A stretch of DNA of 64,000 nucleotides from Sacculina carcini (taxonomy: Eukaryota > Arthropoda > Thecostraca > Sacculinidae), in the NCBI GenBank assembly GCA_916048095.2, contig OU696587.1, positions 4,118,493-4,182,492 on the forward strand. Reading direction: 5' to 3'. The notes under the pieces are model-generated. The model saw only the letters and a program-made list of their open reading frames with translations, was not told where the DNA came from and searched no databases. Both the position numbers and the translations under genes were made by a program. This document shows positions 22,080-31,807 of the stretch, in pieces (the stretch's first letter is position 1; each line of letters opens with the position of its first letter).

Positions 22080-22165
22080 CCAGCTCAAATTGTAAGAATT
22101 ACCAAATTGATTTTCATTTTTTCCAAATTGATTTTCACTTTTGCCAAATTGACTTGTAAATGGTA

Positions 22166-22789
22166 TAGACGCTTGATTTGCAATTTGCACTTTGTCATAC
22201 AATTTTGCCCATATTTAATTTTTTGGCCTGCAGTGGCGGATGCTGCAGATGAACGGTCTGGAATTGTGTTGTGGTACTGCTTCTTCAGTGTATCTAAGAT
22301 TGCAAATAATTCTCCCCTCTGTCGTCTTTGCATATGATTGATTGGCAAAAGATGTTTTTAAACGGGGATCCAGTATGCTGGCAGCACTCACCATGAAGCT
22401 TGTTTCGAATGTCAGAAATCTTAATGACATTTGCTCTCGTAGCTGTTTTCCGAGGCCAAACGTTTTGTACAGAATTTGCGTTTCTGTATCGGTGTTCATG
22501 TAATCTTGCAACCCTCTCACTACGTTTAATATATTTGATATGCATGTGAGCCTTTCTGTTGACATTTTTCTTGTCGTGTCCTCAAATGAATCGAGAACAG
22601 TTACGGCCTTTGCAAGAGTGTCTTATTCTCCTTTGTTCAGACATATCTGATTTCCCTAACAGACATAGGGTTGTGGTGATGAGTTATGTTTGTTGGAGAA
22701 AACGCGTGCCTTGCCGCACAGCTAAGTTTATTGTGTGCACAAAGCACGGTATGTGCCACACTTTCAGTGAATTCACGGCAGAGGCCATG
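22166..22789 (-). pseudogene. hAT copy 3, middle part
   Basis: Resumes after element X with the SFMVSAASILDPRLK region (22,215-22,565) and the start of the catalytic block. It is interrupted at 22,790 by a solo LTR. Confidence 0.8.
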
Positions 22790-23163
22790 TGTCAGGCCTT
22801 TATTGCAATCTGCATCGAGAAAACCAAAATATTGACCGAAACAATAGCCTGTAAAACAGCAAAAGGAATATACAAGTAGGGCGCATAATAGGAATACACA
22901 AGTAGGGCGCTGGACGATCCCATAAACATGAAAAACCACAAGAGATACAATATACATGCGCGAGACACAATAACGTGAGATACAATATACATGCTTGACC
23001 GCCAATATTATCTATACATAATTAGCGACCCACCCGTTCGCCAACTACCGCTCGAGCTGTAACGCAATAGGCACAAAGTAAATATTAACACGCCCCTAGC
23101 TTCGCAAACGTCAATTCCGCGTCACATCGCAAAACCGCCAGGATGTTTTTAAAATACCTCACA
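22790..23163 (-). mobile_element. Solo LTR with 4-bp target duplication
   Basis: The block begins TGTCAGGCCTTTATTGC and ends AATACCTCACA, and sits in the hAT sequence GGC-CATG-TTTGCC with CATG present on both sides (22,786-22,789 and 23,164-23,167). The uninterrupted hAT copies show the empty site. TG...CA ends, 374 bp and a 4-bp duplication identify a solo LTR. An AATAAA read on the minus strand near one end suggests minus orientation. The family is not identified. Confidence 0.85.
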
Positions 23164-24228
23164 CATGTTTGCCGCGTTGTCCGTTACAACGGAGCACACC
23201 TTGTTCATGATATTCCACTATGTGCATATTCTCTTCATCTGTTCAGATATTTTTTCTGCAGTATGCGCATCGCTCATTCTACTTGTCTCCAGCACCACAG
23301 ACTTCAATGCCCAATCAGATGTGATGAAGTGAGCAGTACCCGTTAGAAACCCTTTGGTTGTTCGCGATGTCCAAATATCCGCTGTTAGCCCGACAGCGTG
23401 GATGTTATCCAGGTCTGATTTGACCTTATTCACTTCCTCTGTGTAAAGATTGGGCAGCAATGTTCGCGTCAGTTCTAGGCGGCTATGGAGCTCATACTGG
23501 CGATATAGAGCCGCGACAAAACGCCTAAAACCTTTGTCATCGACCTCAGAGAAGGACTGAAGGTCTTGGACGATCATCTGTATTAGGAGCTTATCAAGCT
23601 GTTTTTTCGGTTAATCCGCCCTGTGTTATTTCCTCTTGTTGATTATGCTGATCAACGTAGGCTGTTGTAGAGTTTTTTTCTGTGCATTTTCTTGCTCCTC
23701 AATAGCTTTACTGTGTTCTTCCGCATATTGGATTGGATGCCTGCTTCGGAGATGCTTGGTCAAACTCTTACTGCTACAGTACTTTAAATACTTCTTACAG
23801 ACGAGACACACAACTTTATCAGTACTAATTTTCTCCATCAGGTTCCAAACAGAACTACTTTTTATTTTTCCTATCATGTGTAAAGGGTATAAGTCTATAT
23901 CACATAAACATTGTTGATTTTCAGCAGTGTGTATGGTGCAGCGAGCAGATTAAGTGGTGTTAAATTGAAAAATATGTGTGATAAAACGGAAAATGGCAGT
24001 GTGACAAGAGGACAAATGAGGACAAATACAGAGTACAAATGTCACTCGTCCAATGATATCAAATAGTTGGGCTTGCCGAGCAGTTGCTTGAGTTTTTCGG
24101 ACATGCAGTACGGACTTTCAGCGGAGCCGTCATTTCTCTCAGTATCCTCAGAGTAAAACGAACAAATTACTTATAATGGATTTATGGAAAGACTGGTAAA
24201 ATAGTATGCATACTATATTCAAAACACT
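23164..24228 (-). pseudogene. hAT copy 3, N-terminal part
   Basis: Contains the TADIWTSRTTKGFLTGTAHF block (23,218-23,577) and the BED finger VVCLVCKKYLKYCSSKSLTK (23,626-23,877) plus the 5' flank to about 24,228, where it abuts hAT copy 4. Confidence 0.85.
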
Positions 24229-24645
24229 AGTCAGTGTCTTATTCTCTTTTGTTCAGACATATCTGCTTTTCCTAACAGACATAGGGTTGTGGTGATGAGT
24301 TCTGTTTGTTGGACAAAACGCGTTAGCGTGTGATATGTTGAATTCCATCGTGTTTCCACATCTTGGATAAGCTTCCTTACTGGAAGGCCGTGTTGTTGTA
24401 CGGCGCTAGTCTATCGGACGCCTTCACACTGTGGTGAAATTATGCAACAATTTTCTCCACCTTGTTTTGTAGCAATGATATTTCTTTTGAATTTATTAGT
24501 GCATGCCACACAGCTAAGTTTATTGTGTGCACAAAGCACGGTGTGTGCCGCACTTTCAGTGCATTCACGGCAGAGGCCATGTTTGCCGCGTTGTCCGTTA
24601 CAACGGAGCACACCTTGCTCATGATATTCCACTATGTGCATATTG
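24229..24645 (-). pseudogene. hAT copy 4, catalytic block only
   Basis: The VVTDNAANMASAVN block (24,440-24,622) is present, then a P-like insertion begins at the very same hAT position as in copy 2. The hAT N-terminus beyond the insertion is missing. Confidence 0.8.
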
Positions 24646-25655
24646 TCGAATAATGAAAACTCCAACGGTAGATGACGTTAGTTTCAACGGGTGGATCACA
24701 ACGGGTGAATGAACTTGAACTTGGCCAATGAATGTACATTCACACTCGCCCACACAATTTTTCATGGTTGTTAAAGCAATGCGAAGTACTAAACATGATT
24801 CCGTGGTCATAGGGCTGTTGCAAAACGTGAAACAGAGCAATTTACCTTTGCATACCTACAGTCGAAAACTCTCTGAACTCAAAACATTTTTTACAGTTAA
24901 ATAAGACAACATGACAATATTTACAACGATATCGCTAGGATGCAGTAAAAGTCCTCTATCAATACCTTTAACATATGAAAAGTGTTCGGCTGACAATGTT
25001 TCATTTTTGTTAGTTAAATACTTTTACACGAATCACAGTGTTGTTTTGTAAACAATACGAGCAATAACCGGCTACATAAACAATGACAGGGATATATTTT
25101 TGACAATTTTCGATATCTGCACTACAAATATAAATAATAAAACCTTCGGCTGCCTGTTTTAATCTATCCGGGTGGTATTGTGGTGAGCATGTAACGTCTT
25201 TTAGTGTGATACTACCTTTGAGCACGGGCAATTTTAAGTCAATCAATGACCTAACCCTGATTTTTTTCTCGCACTCGAACCATTGACGATTGGAAATGTT
25301 ATAAGTGCAACCTGACAACCTCCTGTACTGAACAAACCCCTCCTCGATATCCGCCACGTGATCCAAACGCCACAATCCTCGTCAGCACCTTGCGAACACT
25401 AAGGATAATTCCAAGCCAGCAAATACAATACAAGACGCTTAAGCCCACATATACTGAAACGAATCTCACTACAGTGATATAACCGTACCGCAAGTGAATT
25501 AAGTGAAACCTATAATATAAGCATTACAAAAACGTCATCCAAATGTTATCCAGCTAGACGAAAATCGATACCCAAACACTAAACTGTGCAAACATCAGTT
25601 GACGTTAATATCAATATAGTGATACCTTATTTAACATTAACATTTAATTAATACA
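24646..25655 (-). pseudogene. P-element-like fragment, second copy
   Basis: Near identical to the fragment in hAT copy 2. The frame 25,010-25,375 reads IEEGFVQYRRLSGCTYNISN and IRVRSLIDLKLPVLKGSI. These align with MEDRFGQYRRLSGCNYGIST of the larger P transposase. Since both the insertion junction and the insert match copy 2, this arose by duplication of the composite, not by a second insertion. It ends at about 25,655 in TTAATTAATACAAAA and is followed by unrelated sequence. Confidence 0.8.
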
Positions 25656-26269
25656 AAACTTCTTGTACATACGAAGAGATGTACATATTTTACTGAATAT
25701 ACCCACTTAACCGAAAACTCTGACCGCAGCAAAATGTCCAGGATGATGATATGCAGAATCATCCGAGTGATGAACACAAAATGGATGCGAAAATCACACT
25801 TGACACGAGATTTGACAAATTCGCACTTCACTTTAAACCACACTGAAGTGAAACTCACTAAACACGTAAATTATCGCCAAGAATAGCACGCGATAAAACA
25901 CTAGACACACGAGAACACTAACCACGTGCGCTCGCTACCGTGCAACTGCCATGCTGACAGTTGAACAACTCCACCGATCACTGTGACGTCATCGAGCATT
26001 GACTCGTACGGGCGATACGCGTTGCTATTAGAACCTGTGTGTTAGTGCGGTTGTTTGACTGACATTCCGGCTCAACTAACTTGAAAAATCATGTGACCAA
26101 CACAAAAAGCATCAAATACAATGGCAAATGGAATAACTGAATATATTATAAAACCACACAGGCATGAACAAAGTCACAACACAAACATGCAACCACTATA
26201 CACGAGACAATGTGGAACGTTTTCGCTTCAATTTCTCTCTAATTAATCGTAGATGAATTTCTGTCACAA
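25656..26269. other. No gene seen
   Basis: No coding homology, repeat or structure was recognised here. Confidence 0.4.
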
Positions 26270-27240
26270 CAATTATGGTTCAGAAGAACATTTACAGCGG
26301 CGCATACAATTTTCTGCAGCTAATTGTAAATTACGATGTTGAGAATAGTACAAGAACTCGAGCATAACACCGCAATCACTCAGTTTTTCTAGCGCATAAA
26401 ACCTATCTATTGCGCGCTGGTTTCCAACAATACTCAATTCATCATACTTGATATACTTCTGCACAGTTAAAACCAAAGCAAAACAATATTATCAACATCA
26501 CTAGAATATAACAGACTTCGGCGACCAAATTCTCTCAAATACGAAAAATGTTCGGATGATGTGGTTTCACTTCGCGCAGTCAAAATGTTTTTACATGAAT
26601 CACAATCCTATTTTTGAGAATAGCAATAATAACAACAATAACATGCAACATATACTATCACTGGATGATGAGAATGTGAAATATCAGCGTCACATATACG
26701 AAAGATGAGACGTTCAGCAATATCTTTAAACATTTAACGAAAGTATTCCGCGGAACACGTGAAATATTTCAAATCAATATTTTCTGAAGTGATAAAATCA
26801 ATATTGCCTGATGAAATCAATATAAATAAATATGATTCGATGTGATAATACACGACAATCCCAACTCATTGGCACAATACTTCGTGATCACAGCCATGTG
26901 TGACACACAGCCAAAATGTCTCTAATCAAACCGATCATATTTCTGTCTGACATTCATCCATCAAACCATCTCACTAAACGCTCCAAAAACAAATGCCTGG
27001 CATCCATAGCTGAATCAGTCAACGGATGAAAATAATCTTTTCTCAACCTGGAGTCTTTGTACGGTGTCATAACATTACAATTAGTCCACCAACGCAAAAT
27101 TATTTAAATAAAATGAGCAGTATCTTCAGAGAAACTAGGATTATTTTTTGCACCCAATGATCTTAGAGCCAACACCGCAAAATCACTCCTAATATTCAGC
27201 ACAAGTTTAATATTTTGTACCGTACCGTACGATGATCAAT
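26270..27240 (-). pseudogene. P-element-like transposase relic
   Basis: The minus strand near 26,950-27,100 reads WWTNCNVMTPYKDSRL and YFHPLTDSAMDARHLFLERL, aligning with WWTICNVKTLNKGKRL and YCHPLTDSENDARYLILDKF of the ORF at 31.8-33.3 kb. Further matching pieces lie towards 26,560, in the region of the HDSYC-type end. Many stops are present. It is a more diverged lineage than the two copies inside hAT. Confidence 0.7.
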
Positions 27241-27290
27241 AAATTCGAGCATTAGCACACTGGATTTTGTGTCTATTCTCCATAAAACAC

Positions 27291-28158
27291 TGTAGTCTTG
27301 ATTTCTTCTGATAGCACCCGTTTGTGGTCACGGTGGTGCTTCTCCTCGCGATTCTTGTGATAGTCTAGATTTGTTTTCCCAATAGCTCGTGTTAATAACT
27401 CTCCCCCACGGAGGTCTGCCGGTCCAGCTTGTTGAACAAACGTAAACACTGTATTTGTCAACAGCAGCAGCGTAGCGATGCGATATCAAACAACACACGG
27501 ACGATAGTGGTCAAACAGCCCAAACACAAAGCACGATCGACCAAGCCACAAGGCTCAACACGAGTAAACGAATAGACAATAGACCAGACCAAAAACTCTC
27601 GAGGACCAAGGTCCAAAAGAACTCCGTAAGACCTAACCCGAAAGACCTAGAGAATCGCCTACCTGTCTCTTTTATGCGACGCGCGACGGTCAACTGAGGC
27701 AGAGCTAGTGCAAGCGCGTACCTATGCTCCTCACCGGCTGGTTGGTGTTAGTTTCCTCGTAAATCTCTGACTAATCTTCCCCGGTGGACAAATTTGGATT
27801 CCCTGCTATTGTTTTTGTCGGTTAACCTACTCATCGAGCGGGTAATAAAATTCTCATAAAGTGGTGTGATTTCTCTGGACGCTCTGGTCAACACGTGTTA
27901 AGCGGGAGACAAGTCTGGGGTTGACACATTTATGTGAGATGAATTTATGGCCCCCGCATTCCTTCACGCGCGCTAGCTGCTTGCAGTAGCTCGTCGCTGT
28001 CCGCCACGCGCTCATATTACATGCTGACTCAGCATAGGCGTGCGGGGTTGCCACGCTTGTTGGGATACACACAGATACGCTTAACAGGCAATTATATAAT
28101 TAGCTTTTACACACAGAAATAAAGCAGAATAAATGAAGCGAGAAACATCTCTGCTACA
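27291..28158 (-). repeat. 3' LTR (868 bp)
   Basis: Starts TGTAGTCTTG, ends CTGCTACA. It differs from the 5' LTR by a one-base indel (CCCCGG versus CCCCGGG) and a handful of substitutions, so the insertion is young. Confidence 0.9.
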
Positions 28159-28565
28159 AGCACAGCGCAAGGTCTACATCAAGTTATGTGGATTTCCACA
28201 TAATTTGACCACTAGATGGTCACGGCCATAAAACGAATTATCAAAGCAAGCTTATACACGGCGAGCTGAATACATGACGAAATACAATTTATAAATTAAT
28301 AAGATTGTCGTTTGGCACTAACGAATTTGTTTGAGTTCTGTCCACCGCCGACTGTTCTCTCGACTGATCCATAGATCGATTGTGAAGAAACGTCACCTGG
28401 TCGTTGTTGAGCGCCAGCAGGTCCCAGTGGTAGGCTGTTGTTCTCTGTTGTAGATGCCCGGGCGCCTCTTGTACGTGTCCGTGTAGAAGCAGTACGCCGA
28501 TTGGCAATTCACACAGAGTTTCCCATGATGGAGTGATGGGGGTCTTCCACTTGACAAGTACCTCG
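28159..28565 (-). pseudogene. 3' end of pol, left after internal deletion
   Basis: Minus-strand frame 28,289-28,507 (HVQEAPGHLQQRTTAYHWDL) equals the pol C-terminus in the copy at 45.4-45.8 kb. It is joined to gag at 28,565/28,566. Confidence 0.8.
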
Positions 28566-29472
28566 ATTGGTGCGCAATCCTGTTGATATTTCTACTTTCT
28601 GCTGGTGTGTTTGGTCTCAAATCCGGAAATTGTTGCTGTCTCTGTTCGCGCCTATCTCTGCGTGGAAATGCATTAGAATGCGTGCGCGGAGGGTATGCTG
28701 TTCGTTGCTGGAAACGAGGGAGCATAGCTGGAGTGTTCGCTGATGAATTCGCAATAGTTTGACAAAGTTTCGAAATGCTTTCTGTCAACGAGCATATATT
28801 TTTCTCGATTGCATCTAGCTTGGCTTCCTGGATTATATCTACATCCATCGGTTCTGGCTCGTTTTGACCTCTGAACAGTGTGTATGTTCTCTCTGTTTGT
28901 TGAGCTTCTACAGCATGATCTATTGCTTCCTGCAGTGTTGTTATTTTACGCTTGATCAGCGAGCGTGCGATGCTGTCAATTGCTATTCCTTTGAGAAATA
29001 TCTCCACAAGTGCTAACTGTGCGTCTGGAGCGTCAGGGTTCTCGAATGCATCTAGCGAAAGTTCCAGTATTCTTTCTGCAAAGTTTTGTAGGGGTTCACT
29101 TTTGTGCTGCTTGAGATACCTGAGCTTTTCGCGTGCCCCCTGTGAGCTACATACTTCACTGTATCTGTTTTTGAGGAGCTGCCTCAATCTTGACCATGTC
29201 ATGCTGTGAGTATTTGTCATTTCCCGGTGGGCAAATTTAACCGCTGGTCCCCCTAGAGTCCTTAGTGCTACATTCAACAGTTGAGCATCATTCAATTGTA
29301 GCGAAAGATTGTTGATATCTGAAACCCAGTTCTGAAATTTCACCGGACTTTCCCCTGAAAATGATCGGACGTGGCTTGCAAAACTGTTTACTTTGAGCTC
29401 ATTTGCTATGTCAGTTAGCGCTTGTGCCATCATAACTGGTTCACTTGATTCGATCATTATGCTCTCAATCAA
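28393..29472 (-). CDS. LTR retrotransposon gag, fused out of frame to the pol end
   Basis: A 359-codon minus-strand frame starts at an ATG at 29,472. Its gag capsid features include FSGESPVKFQNWVSDINNLS, WSRLRQLLKNRYSEV, and LRYLKQHKSEPLQNFAERIL, the major homology-like order of Ty3/gypsy-type capsids. Gag would assemble the particle that packages the RNA. A basic, Arg/Gln-rich tail follows (RRDRREQRQQQFPDL). After about residue 302 the frame leaves gag at the deletion joint and runs antiparallel in sense, out of frame, through the pol end, giving a meaningless tail. Because gag and leader are intact, this copy could still supply gag or be mobilised in trans. Confidence 0.85.
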   Translation of the reverse strand: MIESIMIESSEPVMMAQALTDIANELKVNSFASHVRSFSGESPVKFQNWVSDINNLSLQLNDAQLLNVALRTLGGPAVKFAHREMTNTHSMTWSRLRQLLKNRYSEVCSSQGAREKLRYLKQHKSEPLQNFAERILELSLDAFENPDAPDAQLALVEIFLKGIAIDSIARSLIKRKITTLQEAIDHAVEAQQTERTYTLFRGQNEPEPMDVDIIQEAKLDAIEKNICSLTESISKLCQTIANSSANTPAMLPRFQQRTAYPPRTHSNAFPRRDRREQRQQQFPDLRPNTPAESRNINRIAHQSRYLSSGRPPSLHHGKLCVNCQSAYCFYTDTYKRRPGIYNREQQPTTGTCWRSTTTR

Positions 29473-29705
29473 CTATTTGTAACACTTAAAGCGTCAATTA
29501 CAATACGTATAAATGGCTCTGATAAGGAGAAAAGAATTGTCACATACCCTCGATGCAGAAAGCTTGTGCGCACTTGTATGGTCCCCGAGTTGGTCGTTCC
29601 GGACTGGTTCTTCTGTTCTCCTGTTGTTGTTGGTCTTCTTTGTTCCTTGCTCTTGTTGGCGATGATGTTCTTACTTGCGGCTGTTGCTTGATGTCGATCT
29701 TCGAA

Positions 29706-29724
29706 AATCCGGGTCACGGCACCA
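29706..29724 (-). other. Primer binding site, tRNA-His type
   Basis: On the minus strand TGGTGCCGTGACCCGGATT lies five bases inside the 5' LTR. It is complementary to the 3' end expected for tRNA-His (acceptor ending CACGGCACCA), with one likely mismatch. The tRNA assignment is from general knowledge of tRNA ends. Confidence 0.65.
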
Positions 29725-29729
29725 CAAAT

Positions 29730-30598
29730 TGTAGTCTTGATTTCTTCTGATAGCACCCGTTTGTGGTCACGGTGGTGCTTCTCCTCGCGATTCTTGTGAT
29801 AGTCTAGATTTGTTTTCCCAATAGCTCGTGTTAATAACTCTCCCCCACGGAGGTCTGCCGGTCCGGCTTGTTGAACAAACGTAAACACTGTATTTGTCAA
29901 CAGCAGCAGCGTAGCGATGCGATATCAAACAACACACGGACGATAGTGGTCACACAGCCCAAACACAATGCACGATCGACCAAGCCACAAGGCTCAACAC
30001 GAGTAAACGAATAGACAATAGACCAGACCAAAAACTCTCGAGGACCAAGGTCCAAAAGAACTCCGTAAGACCTAACCCGAAAGACCTAGAGAATCGCCTA
30101 CCTGTCTCTTTTATGCGACGCGCGACGGTCAACTGAGGCAGAGCTAGTGCAAGCGCGTACCTATGCTCCTCACCGGCTGGTTGGTGTTAGTTTCCTCGTA
30201 AATCTCTGACTAATCTTCCCCGGGTGGACAAATTTGGATTCCCTGCTATTGTTTTTGTCGGTTAACCTACTCATCGAGCGGGTAATAAAATTCTCATAAA
30301 GTGGTGTGATTTCTCTGGACGCTCTGGTCAACACGTGTTAAGCGGGAGACAAGTCTGGGGTTGACACATTTATGTGAGATGAATTTATGGCCCCCGCATT
30401 CCTTCACGCGCGCTAGCTGCTTGCAGTAGCTCGTCGCTGTCCGCCACGCGCTCATATTACATGCTGACTAAGCATAGGCGTGCGGGGTTGCCACGCTTGT
30501 TGGGATACACACAGATACGCTTAACAGGCAATTATATAATTAGCTTTTACACACAGAAATAAAGCAGAATAAATGAAGCGAGAAACATCTCTGCTACA
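29730..30598 (-). repeat. 5' LTR (869 bp)
   Basis: Same ends as the 3' LTR. It contains the promoter side of the element. A TATATAATT stretch read on either strand lies near 30,535, a possible TATA box. Confidence 0.9.
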
Positions 30599-30603
30599 AA
30601 CAC

Positions 30604-31807
30604 AAACAATTTGAAACAATACCTGATTTAATCGTGATTCACACAATCTCTATGATGCTGATATGATTGAAGATGCGCCGGTGTGTTTGGATATTTCCAC
30701 GACACGTTATATAGTAATTCTTGCTTTTTCTGGGAATGAGAACATGCTGAATTTAGACTATCGGTCGTGTGATTTATTAACACAAGCAAACAAGCAGTGA
30801 ACAAAATGAGATAGCACAAGAGAAGCTACAACGTCGTACTATGCAACACAACCACCACACCTGCACATTAAACACACACACACGTCACTCTCCGCTCACC
30901 CAACACCAACTGCCCTCTCCTCTCTCACAACGCATCTTTAACTCGGATACAGCCATACAGATCACACATACACGTATCAAATGACAATTCTGTAAGCAAT
31001 GCACAGTGCATTCACACGTACACATGCATGCACACACACACACATACATGCACACACACACATACATGCATACACCGTATATAGACACATATATGATTCA
31101 ACCACAACTGAAAAGCATTTGCAGAGTATAACACACAATCTCTCACAGGTCGTCATTCGTTTTTGCATCCCGGAACACAGCTTCAGGTTTTTTTTTTATA
31201 ATACATCATAATGAACGGTGCACTGTTAGTTGATATTATGCGTACGCCGGTGCATTATTTTCACAAATACTCCCAGTTTCAGATGAAACCTTTCATTTAG
31301 AAGCTGTATAATGTCTAACAATTCTTTTTGCGACCTAACACAAACAAAATAGAAGGTTTACGAACATGTATTGAACCAATCATGACAAAAAAACAACAAC
31401 AAATCATGGACCAAATATAGAAAACAATGCGACATGTCTCATTAATTACTTCCCGCGGTGAATTCAGACAAGGGCACGCTATTGAATTCATCATTCACAT
31501 GTTCAAGCTCATCAACATGTCGTCAAAAAGTGTTCACAACATTTCAGGAATACAACAGTGTGAAACACAAAGGGAACAACTTAGAATAAATTCAAGCATT
31601 GACAAACGCACAATGATAAATATGATGGTGAATGAAAACGAAATACCACATAGAGCAGCGGTTCGTAACATGTGGAGAATTCCCTGCTGATAATGCGATA
31701 TGATGTGCCTGCTGATGGGTAAGAAGCAGAGCCGATACGAAGCCTTATGGAGCCGCCTAAGGTATTACTTATGCACAACTCATGAAAATGTATCGAGTTT
31801 CCTGTGT
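30604..31807. other. No gene seen; CA-rich simple repeat
   Basis: A (CA)n-type region with ACACACATACATGC units lies at about 30,990-31,080. The remainder is AT-rich and probably the 3' flank or UTR of the P-type element that follows. Confidence 0.5.

Larger units (their letters stand above)
18152..22165. mobile_element. TIR element X, inserted in hAT copy 3
   Basis: The left end (18,156-18,210) begins TTACAAGTCAATTTGGCAAA and the right end (22,083-22,159) is its inverted complement, ending TTTGCCAAATTGACTTGTAA. The right copy has an extra internal GAAAATCAATTTGG-type repeat. Outside, the hAT sequence of copy 3 stops on the left and resumes on the right, so X is an insertion. TA at both borders (18,150-18,151 and about 22,164-22,167) suggests a TA target. 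X contains an ORF-family pseudogene (18.6-19.4 kb) and a nested Tc1-like element (20,762-22,079). Without that nest X is about 2.7 kb. Confidence 0.75.
27291..30598 (-). mobile_element. LTR retrotransposon, internally deleted, with 5-bp target duplication
   Basis: Two LTRs (27,291-28,158 and 29,730-30,598) flank 1.57 kb of internal DNA. AACAC lies on both outer sides (27,286-27,290 and 30,599-30,603), a 5-bp target duplication. LTR ends are TGTAG and CTACA. Transcription runs on the minus strand. The interior has a primer site and gag, then jumps near 28,565 straight to the last part of pol, so protease, RT, RNase H and integrase are gone. The joint is visible by comparison with the copy at 44,408-45,830, which continues in pol where this one switches to gag. 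Confidence 0.9.

Noticed and set aside
29469-29900. 143-codon frame in the 5' LTR and leader
   Set aside because: It crosses the LTR end and primer site, and its first part repeats in each LTR. It is a chance frame in non-coding DNA.
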